A DNA stretch of 64,000 bases from positions 49,889 to 113,888 of the forward strand of contig JAFGOZ010000522.1 of NCBI GenBank assembly GCA_016926235.1. The letters are read 5' to 3'. Positions 18,338 to 26,020 of the stretch are shown in pieces. The DNA is from Bacteroidales bacterium. Its GTDB lineage: Bacteria > Bacteroidota > Bacteroidia > Bacteroidales > UBA10428. Numbering within the stretch: position 1 is the stretch's first letter; each line of letters opens with the position of its first letter. A model generated the notes under the pieces. It was not told the origin of the DNA. It did not search any database and was given only the letters and a program-made list of their open reading frames with translations. A program made the position numbers and the translations under genes.

Positions 18338-18451
18338 ATGGAAACGGAAGAAAGCAGGGAAAAATCATTCAAAACATTATCCACACTAATCAAAATCCTG
18401 TTAGTCGGATTATTCATATTGCTTATCCTTTTATTTACCGGCCTTATATAA
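18338..18451 (+). CDS. 37-residue single-helix membrane microprotein
   Basis: An ATG-started ORF of 38 codons with its stop at 18449-18451. The N-terminal third is charged and acidic (METEESREKSFK), followed by one strongly hydrophobic helix of about 20 residues (LIKILLVGLFILLILLF) ending in TGLI. It lies 36 nt upstream of susC on the same strand, so it would be the first gene of the operon. No Shine-Dalgarno is seen, but the upstream bases are A-rich (aaaaataaaaaac), as is usual for Bacteroidota starts. Its charge layout predicts N-terminus in the cytoplasm. No family is recognised. It could be a membrane-linked small regulator or only a translated leader; coding status is an inference from hydrophobicity and position. 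Confidence 0.5.
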   Translation: METEESREKSFKTLSTLIKILLVGLFILLILLFTGLI

Positions 18452-18487
18452 CATATAAAACCTATTTAACCTAAATATATAAACTAT

Positions 18488-21400
18488 ATGAAGCAAAAAC
18501 TCATCTTTTCATTTCTGTTTTTTTGTTGTTTATCCATGTTTGTGGCAGGACAGCAACAAATTAAAGGAAAAGTAACTTCTGCTGATGCAAATGAAAGTAT
18601 AGCAGGAGCTACTGTTTTAGTAAAAGGGACTACTAATGGCACCATCACAGATTTGGATGGCAACTTCTCAATTAGTGTTAAACCCGGTGATACTTTAATT
18701 ATTAGTTCTATTGGATATATGAAGAAAAGTGTGGGTATATCAAACCAAACTTTTATTGCAGTGATGCTTGATGAAGAGCTGGCAGAAATAGAGCAGGTAG
18801 TAGTAATTGGTTACGGAACAATAAAAAAGAGCGATTTAACTGGTTCTGTAGCATCCGTATCTGCAAAAGATTTTAACCCCGGACCGGTGATATCAGTTAG
18901 TAATTTATTACAAAATACTGCTCCAGGGGTTGTTTTACTGCAATCAAGCGCACAACCTGGTGGTGATTATAATATTCGTGTCAGAGGTACTACTTCTATA
19001 CTTGGCACAAACGATCCTCTTTATGTCATTGATGGAATGCCTGTTTCAGGATCAAATGCAGAACCCGCAACAAATAACAGGTATTCAACTTCACCTAAGA
19101 AAAACCCTCTTAATGGCATAAACCCTGAAGACATTGTATCTATCGAAATACTAAAAGATGCCTCTGCAGCAGCCATATACGGTGCCAGGGGTGCTAATGG
19201 TGTAGTGCTTATTACAACCAAAAGAGGACAGGAAGGAAAATCAACAGTCAATTATAATTACTCATTAAGTATGCAAAAGAATGCTAAGGAATATGACATG
19301 CTTAATGCAAAACAATTTGCTACAGAAGCAAATAAATATTCAGTATTCATTGGATATGACCCCCTTTATACAGCAGCTGAAGTATATAATTTTGGGGAAG
19401 GAACCAACTGGATGGATCAAATCCTTCGTACAGGAAAAATTGAAGATCACCAATTATCGGTTAGCGGAGGGACTGAAAAATTAAGTTACTATGTTTCCGG
19501 AAACTATTATTCTCATGAAGGAATTGTTAAAAGTACCGGCCTTAATCGATATGCGGGAAGAATTAACCTGGAATCCAAAGTATCGAAAAAATTTCATATG
19601 GGTTTAAACCTTACCCTCAGTTATCAGAAAGATGACCAGGTACATTTTGGACGTACCCAAGGAGGAGGCGATGAGTTTTCCGGATTGTTCGATAATACCC
19701 GTACTTGGGCCCCTACTTTGGATGTAAGACAGCCTGACGGTTCATTTACACTCCATCCTGGAAATGAACAAATTCCAAATCCGGTATCCTTACTTGATAT
19801 TGATGATCGCATTTACACCATGAGAAACCTGGGTACAATTTATGGAGAATATGAAATAATAAAAGACCTGAAAGCAAAAATTAACCTGGGTTTTGACAGG
19901 TCTGCAGCAAAAAGAGGTTACTACATTCCCACAACAGTTTACCATGGCGCCCAGCTAAATGGTGAAGGAGGAATGTCAAATAATAATGCAACCAGTCTCC
20001 TGGGTGAATTCACATTGAACTACTCAAAAATATTTGGACTGCATAATATCAATCTGCTGGGAGGTTATACATATCAACAATTTGATGAAGATGGTTTTGG
20101 CACTTCAGTATCTGATTTTGCTTCTGAACGCACTAATATTTTTGATCTCTCAGGTGCCCAGGTAATAAATCCAAGCTCATCGTATAAAGAACAATCAAAA
20201 ATACTATCCTATATTGGTAGAGCCCATTACAACTACGATGACCGATATTTATTAACCTTAACAGCTCGTGCAGATGGCTCAACAAAATTTGGAGAAAATA
20301 ATAAATGGGCATTTTTCCCTTCAACCGCCTTTGCATGGAAAATTTCCAATGAAGATTTCTACAACCTGGCCGCAGTCAACGATTTAAAACTCCGGATAGG
20401 ATATGGATTAAACGGTAACCAGGGAATTCCAAACAAACAATCACAGCCATTATTTGGAATCACTGATCCTTTTGTATTGGGTGTACCCGCTCAAATCGCG
20501 GTAGGATTGCGTCCTAATAGAGCAGGAGACCCAAACTTGCGTTGGGAAAGCACAACTCAGCTAAATGCAGGATTAGACTTTGGAGTATTGCGTAACAGGA
20601 TCCAAATGAACCTGGACTATTACTATAAGAAAACTACTGATGTGCTATTAGATTTACCCTTACCAAGCACGGCAGGATTTGAAACCCAAACCACCAATGC
20701 AGGGGCTATCCTTAATTCAGGTTTTGAATGTGCCATTACATCAAATAACTTAACAGGGAGAATAACCTGGACAACTACATTTAATATAGCTTATAATAAA
20801 AACAGGTGGTATGACCGGGCCGGATATTATGTAGATGAAATTGAAGAAGAATTTGGACCGGTTGGAGGCACCTATGGTTATATAATTGACGGGATATGGC
20901 AATTAAATGATGATATAGCCAATAGTGCACAACCAGATGCAAACCCTGGAACATACAGATACCGGGATGTAAACGGTCGCGACTCTCTGGGCAATCTAAC
21001 AGGCAAACCAGATGGAGATATAAATGGTGATGACCGCGTGTTATTGGGTTACTGGCAGCCTGATTTTACCCTGGGTTTGAACAATGTATTTACCTATGGA
21101 TGGTTTGACCTTAGTATTTTCTTCCAGGGAATGCTTGGTCAGAAAAAAGAAAACTACACACGAGCCAATTTGGAAAATGCCCTGGGAATTGAAGAGTATC
21201 ATAATAAATCGACAGCCATCCTGGATCGTTGGACCCCAACTAATCCAAGCACAACCGTTGCGGCAGGTATACTAAGTAGCTATGGCCATTCATCCCTGAA
21301 TTCGTGGTATGTTGAAGATGCTTCATTTATCAGGCTTAGGAATATAACATTAGGGTGTAACATCCCAAGCGCAAAACTTGGTAATCAAAATTTGTTTACT

Positions 21401-21535
21401 GGTTTGAGAATATATGTTGATGCACAAAATTTATTCCTTTTAACCAAATATAAAGGCTTAGATCCTGAAACATCTGAAGATAACCAGTATCCAAATGCCA
21501 AAACATATACGGCAGGTATAAATCTAACATTCTAA
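18488..21535 (+). CDS. SusC/RagA-type TonB-dependent outer-membrane transporter
   Basis: A 1015-residue protein: signal peptide (1-22), a carboxypeptidase-regulatory-like domain (about 24-100, GKVTSADANESIAGATVLVKGT), the SusC/RagA signature EEQVVVIGYG-type segment near 105, a plug domain (about 115-235, with PLYVIDGMP and the ILKDASAAAIYGARGANGVVLITTK motif) and a 22-stranded barrel ending in Phe (INLTF). With the SusD lipoprotein it forms the pedal-bin importer that brings oligosaccharides into the periplasm using TonB energy. Here the cargo is predicted to be galacto-oligosaccharides from pectic galactan. susD follows after 22 nt. Confidence 0.95.
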   Translation: MKQKLIFSFLFFCCLSMFVAGQQQIKGKVTSADANESIAGATVLVKGTTNGTITDLDGNFSISVKPGDTLIISSIGYMKKSVGISNQTFIAVMLDEELAEIEQVVVIGYGTIKKSDLTGSVASVSAKDFNPGPVISVSNLLQNTAPGVVLLQSSAQPGGDYNIRVRGTTSILGTNDPLYVIDGMPVSGSNAEPATNNRYSTSPKKNPLNGINPEDIVSIEILKDASAAAIYGARGANGVVLITTKRGQEGKSTVNYNYSLSMQKNAKEYDMLNAKQFATEANKYSVFIGYDPLYTAAEVYNFGEGTNWMDQILRTGKIEDHQLSVSGGTEKLSYYVSGNYYSHEGIVKSTGLNRYAGRINLESKVSKKFHMGLNLTLSYQKDDQVHFGRTQGGGDEFSGLFDNTRTWAPTLDVRQPDGSFTLHPGNEQIPNPVSLLDIDDRIYTMRNLGTIYGEYEIIKDLKAKINLGFDRSAAKRGYYIPTTVYHGAQLNGEGGMSNNNATSLLGEFTLNYSKIFGLHNINLLGGYTYQQFDEDGFGTSVSDFASERTNIFDLSGAQVINPSSSYKEQSKILSYIGRAHYNYDDRYLLTLTARADGSTKFGENNKWAFFPSTAFAWKISNEDFYNLAAVNDLKLRIGYGLNGNQGIPNKQSQPLFGITDPFVLGVPAQIAVGLRPNRAGDPNLRWESTTQLNAGLDFGVLRNRIQMNLDYYYKKTTDVLLDLPLPSTAGFETQTTNAGAILNSGFECAITSNNLTGRITWTTTFNIAYNKNRWYDRAGYYVDEIEEEFGPVGGTYGYIIDGIWQLNDDIANSAQPDANPGTYRYRDVNGRDSLGNLTGKPDGDINGDDRVLLGYWQPDFTLGLNNVFTYGWFDLSIFFQGMLGQKKENYTRANLENALGIEEYHNKSTAILDRWTPTNPSTTVAAGILSSYGHSSLNSWYVEDASFIRLRNITLGCNIPSAKLGNQNLFTGLRIYVDAQNLFLLTKYKGLDPETSEDNQYPNAKTYTAGINLTF

Positions 21536-21557
21536 CCTAACCGATAAAATTGAAACA

Positions 21558-23027
21558 ATGAAGACAATATTTAACATAAAAAACATATTATTAGGGATTA
21601 TTTCTTTAACCCTGATGCTTCTATTATCTTCCTGCGAAGATGCCCTCAAAGAAGAAGTTTTTAACGAACTTGCATTAAATAACTTTTATCAGACAGATCA
21701 GGATGCAGAATATGCTGTGAATGCAGTATATGCAGAAATGAGAAATGGAGGTTGGGGTATGTTTGCAGGTGGTACCTGGAGCCTTTGGTCATGGTGCGAA
21801 GCACAGACTGATGAAGTGTATGTCAACTGGGGTGGCACCCACTGGGGCGCTTTAGAATCCTTCACCATGAGGTCAAACGACTATCTGGAACTTGAATTGT
21901 GCTTTAAAGATTTGTTTGAAGCTGTAGCTATGGCCAATAGTGTACTTATGAATATTAAGGATGCTGACGGTGTTAGTGATGAAATGAAAAACAGGGTAAC
22001 AGGAGAGGCAACATATGGAAGAGCCCTCTTCTACTATTATATTTATAGTTTTTGGGGAAATGTGCCGATAATTGATAAGTTTAATCCTGACCCAAAGTAT
22101 TATCCTGAACAAAAACCTCAGGCGGAAACAGTTGCTTTTATAATCAAAGACTTAAAAGATGCAGAAGTTTTACTTCCATTAGCCTCCCAATATTCTACAG
22201 CCGATTATGGAAGATTTACAAAAGGAGCGGCACAAACTCTCCTTGCACGGTTTTATTTAAATCAAAAAATGTGGCAGGAGGCAGCCGATAAAGCAAAAGA
22301 CGTTATTGACAGCAAACAATATGATTTATCGGATGATTATGGAGCTATTTTTGCACCTGATAACGGGGGCAATGAGGAAATAATATTGGCATTGCCCTGC
22401 ATTCCACAAACAAACCTGGGTAATACATTCTTAACCCATACAACACCTGGAAACTTTGATGACAATCCCGGATGGAATGGTTACCGGATTCGAAATGATT
22501 TTTATAATACTTTCGATCCTGATGATGACAGGAGAAGTTATCTCGCTTATGAATACAATGTAATTGGTGGAGGAACGGCTACCGTAACTGATGGTGCACT
22601 TATATTAAAGTACAGCCACGATCCAAATTCAGCCGGAGAATGGGCTAGCAATGATATTGTCATATTACGCTATGCAGAAGTACTTTTAACAAGGGCTGAA
22701 GCTTTAAATGAATTAAATGGTCCAAACCAGGAATCAATTGATTTGCTTAATGATATACGTTTCAGGGCTTTTCAGGATAGTTTAAAACTCTTATCATTAA
22801 GTAGCTTTACAACAAAAGAAGCCCTTAGGGCCCATATATTAAAAGAAAGAGGATGGGAGCTTTATGCTGAAGGCTATAGAAGGGATGACCAACTAAGACA
22901 AGGTACTTACATTTCTGAAGCCATAAAAAGAGGTCATGATGCCAATGATTATCATAAGCTCTTTCCTATCCCTCAGATTGAATTGGATAAAAATCCAAAC
23001 TTAAAACAAAACCCGGGATTCAATTAA
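21558..23027 (+). CDS. SusD/RagB-type surface glycan-binding lipoprotein
   Basis: A 489-residue lipoprotein with lipobox LLSSC followed by EDALKEE. It has the SusD N-terminal signature (YQTDQDAEYAVNAVYAEM), TPR-like helices, and the conserved C-terminal helices (ILRYAEVLLTRAEALNE, then LKERGWELYAEGYRRDDQLRQG) and ends with the LFPIPQIELDKNPNLKQNPGF signature segment. It acts as a hinged lid over SusC and captures glycan at the cell surface. It follows susC closely; a large inverted repeat (23049-23178) separates it from the first GH53 gene, so the level of the downstream genes may differ from susC and susD. Confidence 0.95.
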   Translation: MKTIFNIKNILLGIISLTLMLLLSSCEDALKEEVFNELALNNFYQTDQDAEYAVNAVYAEMRNGGWGMFAGGTWSLWSWCEAQTDEVYVNWGGTHWGALESFTMRSNDYLELELCFKDLFEAVAMANSVLMNIKDADGVSDEMKNRVTGEATYGRALFYYYIYSFWGNVPIIDKFNPDPKYYPEQKPQAETVAFIIKDLKDAEVLLPLASQYSTADYGRFTKGAAQTLLARFYLNQKMWQEAADKAKDVIDSKQYDLSDDYGAIFAPDNGGNEEIILALPCIPQTNLGNTFLTHTTPGNFDDNPGWNGYRIRNDFYNTFDPDDDRRSYLAYEYNVIGGGTATVTDGALILKYSHDPNSAGEWASNDIVILRYAEVLLTRAEALNELNGPNQESIDLLNDIRFRAFQDSLKLLSLSSFTTKEALRAHILKERGWELYAEGYRRDDQLRQGTYISEAIKRGHDANDYHKLFPIPQIELDKNPNLKQNPGFN

Positions 23028-23048
23028 TAAAGGTTAATAATTGAACAG

Positions 23049-23178
23049 TAGGATGAACCTGATAATTTGTAATGCAAATTGAAACATATATTTTCATGTT
23101 CTTGCAGTCAATGATTAAATTTGGAGTTAAAAAATTGGTTTAATGGTTTAGTTTAACTACAAATTAGGGTTCATCCTA
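23049..23178 (+). repeat. Long inverted repeat between susD and the first galactanase gene
   Basis: The left arm is 23049-23071 and the right arm 23158-23178. TAGGATGAACC (23049-23059) pairs perfectly with GGTTCATCCTA (23168-23178). After a small 4/2 internal loop, AATTTGTA (23064-23071) pairs with TACAAATT (23158-23165). That gives 19 pairs enclosing an 86-nt AT-rich loop. There is no T-run, so it is not a simple terminator. In the transcript it could stabilise the susC-susD mRNA or partly block read-through; as DNA it could be a relic of a miniature mobile element, though no target duplication was seen. Confidence 0.7.
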
Positions 23179-23202
23179 TTTTAAAATGAAAGGTACAACG
23201 TA

Positions 23203-24900
23203 ATGAAAAGATGGATATTATTATTGTGTATTATACTAGTAAACAACAGGATATTCGCACAATCTTATATTAATGGGGTTGATTTATCCTATGTAAATGA
23301 AATGGAAGATTGTGGGGCCGTATATAAAGATGGTGGCGTTGCAGAAGATATTTATTCAATTTTTTCAAAACACAATACGGGAGTTATTCGATATCGTTTA
23401 TGGCACACTCCAGACTGGACAGATTACAGCACTTTCAGTGATGTATATCAAGCAATTACAAGAGCAAAAGCCAGGGGATTTAAAGTACTTTTAGACTTTC
23501 AATATTCAGATAATTGGGCCGATCCAGGCAAACAAGAAAGGCCTGCTGCATGGAAAGGCATTACAGATATGAGTGTTTTACAGGATTCTGTCTACAACTA
23601 TACTTTTTCTGTATTAAATAAGTTAAATAATGCAGGTTTAATGCCAGAATTTGTTCAGATTGGGAATGAAACCAATTCCAACATTATGCTTGATGATGGT
23701 GAAAGTCTTAGTCCGCTTAACTGGTCAAGAAATGCACCTCTTTTTCAGGCGGGTATCAATGCAGTTCATGATGTTAGTGATAGCTCTGATATTAAAACAA
23801 AAGTAGTAATTCATATAGCAGATCCCTCAAAGGCAAGTGCTTGGTTTTCATCGGCTAATTCTAATGGATTAACAGATTTCGATATTATTGGGTTATCATA
23901 CTACCCCGCCTGGCATAATGTAAGCATTTCAGGTGTAGGTTCTACTGTAGCAAGTCTTAAGTCTACTTTTACTAAAGATGTTTGGATTGTTGAAACAGGA
24001 TACCCATGGACATTATCAGGAGAGGATGCAGCAAATAACATATATGGTTCCAGTGCTTTGGTTGAAGGATATCCAAACCCCCCAACACCTGCAGGACAAC
24101 TCAGTTTTCTCCTCGATCTGACATATTCAGTAATTTCTAATGGTGGAATGGGGATAGTTTATTGGGAACCTGCCTGGGTATCAACTGGTTGCTCTACTCA
24201 ATGGGGAACCGGTTCCCATTACGAGAACTGTACTTTATTCGACTTCAATAATAATCTGTTAACCGGAGTAAATTTTCTGGACTTCGACTATGAGAATTCC
24301 GTTCCTGGTAATTCTGCCACTGTTACATTTAAAGTTGATATGACCGGAGTCGATACCACCGAAGGAGTATTTGTAACAGGGGATTTCACAGGCACTTCAT
24401 GGCTGTTTATGCGTATGCATCACCAGGGGAACATGATATTTAAGTATAAAACAACGATTCCCATGAATGATACTGGTGCATATATTTTTACCAAAAAAGA
24501 AGATTGGGACATGGCTACATATCACGAACAGGTACATGCAGAATGTGCACTCGTATGGGGCACTCATAGACAATACTTAATTAACCAACCAGTCATTGAA
24601 TATGCCTATATTTGGGGTACATGTGATAAAATTGTTTCATCAAAAGATCCTATTGTTGAAAAACCTTCATTAAATATTTATCCGAATCCAACCAACAGTA
24701 GTATTTTTATACAATCGGATATAGAGATTGTCTATATAAGAATTATAAATCTAACAGGAGCCATAATTGGGGAATTTGACATGATAAATAAAAACTCATT
24801 TCAGTTGAATATTTCCCATCTGTCAAAAGGATTATACCTAATTCAATATAAATTAGGTAATTATGAAACTTTTGAATGTGTAAAAATTATTAAAGAATAA
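23203..24900 (+). CDS. GH53 endo-beta-1,4-galactanase, T9SS-secreted
   Basis: A 565-residue enzyme. Signal peptide 1-19 (cut after FAQ), GH53 barrel (about 20-360) with acid/base E156 in QIGNET and nucleophile E264 in VETGYPW, then a beta-domain (about 368-475, starting ATVTFKVDM) of a type often found beside catalytic domains in T9SS proteins and probably carbohydrate-binding, and a type A T9SS sorting domain (about 487-565, NIYPNP start, KGLYLIQ...KIIKE end). It would be exported through the outer membrane and anchored on or shed from the surface, cutting galactan side chains of RG-I into oligosaccharides for SusC/SusD. GH53 is strict for beta-1,4-galactan. Confidence 0.93.
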   Translation: MKRWILLLCIILVNNRIFAQSYINGVDLSYVNEMEDCGAVYKDGGVAEDIYSIFSKHNTGVIRYRLWHTPDWTDYSTFSDVYQAITRAKARGFKVLLDFQYSDNWADPGKQERPAAWKGITDMSVLQDSVYNYTFSVLNKLNNAGLMPEFVQIGNETNSNIMLDDGESLSPLNWSRNAPLFQAGINAVHDVSDSSDIKTKVVIHIADPSKASAWFSSANSNGLTDFDIIGLSYYPAWHNVSISGVGSTVASLKSTFTKDVWIVETGYPWTLSGEDAANNIYGSSALVEGYPNPPTPAGQLSFLLDLTYSVISNGGMGIVYWEPAWVSTGCSTQWGTGSHYENCTLFDFNNNLLTGVNFLDFDYENSVPGNSATVTFKVDMTGVDTTEGVFVTGDFTGTSWLFMRMHHQGNMIFKYKTTIPMNDTGAYIFTKKEDWDMATYHEQVHAECALVWGTHRQYLINQPVIEYAYIWGTCDKIVSSKDPIVEKPSLNIYPNPTNSSIFIQSDIEIVYIRIINLTGAIIGEFDMINKNSFQLNISHLSKGLYLIQYKLGNYETFECVKIIKE

Positions 24901-24910
24901 AACCGGATAC

Positions 24911-26011
24911 ATGAAAAAAAGCAGGATTCTTCTAATTTCCCTGATTTTTGTCTTTGTTTCTTGTACAAAAATGAAATTGTATCTTGGGGCTGATCTTTCA
25001 TATGTTAATGAAGTAGAAGATTGTGGCGCGGTTTATACAAAAGATGGCAGTCCTGTTGATCCATTTGAATTGTTCAAAGATTATGGTGCGAATATTGTTC
25101 GTGTAAGGCTTTGGCACTCTCCAGAATGGACAGCATACAGCAATCTGAATGATGTAATAAAGACAATAAAAAGGGCCAAAGAACAAAAAATGGAAGTTCT
25201 TCTTGATTTCCACTATTCTGACACATGGGCTGATCCGCAAAAACAAATAATACCCAAAGCATGGTCTGAGATAAAAGATTTGAAAATACTGGAAGACTCA
25301 ATGTATTATTATACATATAATGTTTTACATAAACTCAATAACCTGGGTTTAATGCCAGAAATGGTACAGGTAGGAAATGAGATCAACATTGAAATCCTTC
25401 AACATGGTGAAGCAAAGAAAGGAGATACAATCAACTGGCATCGTAATATTGCACTGATTAACCAGGGAATTAAAGCAGTAAGGGATGCTGCATCAGAATC
25501 CAAAACCAAATCAAAAGTAATGATACATATTGCTCAGCCTGAGAATGCATTGAAATGGTTTCCTTTAGCAATAAAGAATGGTATTGCCGACTTTGATTTG
25601 ATTGGGTTATCCTACTATTCCAAATGGTCAAAATATAGCATGAACCAGCTGGATCAGGCCATTCAGACTCTCCATGAAACCTATCAAAAAGACGTTTTGG
25701 TAGTGGAAACTTCTTACCCCTGGACATTGGAAAATTTTGACAATGCAAATAATGTATTAGGCCAGGATGCACTTGTTGAACCTTATGAACCGACACCTGA
25801 AGGACAATATAAATACATGGTTGATTTAACCAAAGCAGTTGTTAAAGGTAGTGGTATTGGTGTAATATATTGGGAGCCTGCCTGGATAAGCTCGGCTTGT
25901 AAAACACTTTGGGGAACCGGTTCCCATTGGGAAAATGCCACATTTTTTGATGCAGGAAACAATAATTCACCGTTACCTGCCATGCAGTTTTATTCACAGG
26001 ATTATAAATAA
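24911..26011 (+). CDS. GH53 endo-beta-1,4-galactanase, lipoprotein form
   Basis: A 366-residue enzyme, catalytic domain only. The signal peptide ends in a lipobox FVSC with the lipid cysteine at residue 18, followed by TKMK rather than acidic residues. Acid/base E157 lies in QVGNEI and nucleophile E266 in VETSYPW. It is clearly a paralogue of the gene before it: both share the DLSYVNE.EDCGAVY.KDG start and the GTGSHWEN-type end. It lacks the extra beta-domain and the T9SS tail. Without an acidic export signal it may face the periplasm, cutting imported oligosaccharides shorter. The gap to the first GH53 gene is 10 nt and to the GH2 gene 9 nt, so one transcript is likely. Confidence 0.93.
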   Translation: MKKSRILLISLIFVFVSCTKMKLYLGADLSYVNEVEDCGAVYTKDGSPVDPFELFKDYGANIVRVRLWHSPEWTAYSNLNDVIKTIKRAKEQKMEVLLDFHYSDTWADPQKQIIPKAWSEIKDLKILEDSMYYYTYNVLHKLNNLGLMPEMVQVGNEINIEILQHGEAKKGDTINWHRNIALINQGIKAVRDAASESKTKSKVMIHIAQPENALKWFPLAIKNGIADFDLIGLSYYSKWSKYSMNQLDQAIQTLHETYQKDVLVVETSYPWTLENFDNANNVLGQDALVEPYEPTPEGQYKYMVDLTKAVVKGSGIGVIYWEPAWISSACKTLWGTGSHWENATFFDAGNNNSPLPAMQFYSQDYK

Positions 26012-26020
26012 ACCCTTATA

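Noticed and set aside
18377..18385. A perfect DnaA-box sequence TTATCCACA
   Set aside because: It is a single copy inside the small ORF, far from dnaA and without neighbours; chance is enough.
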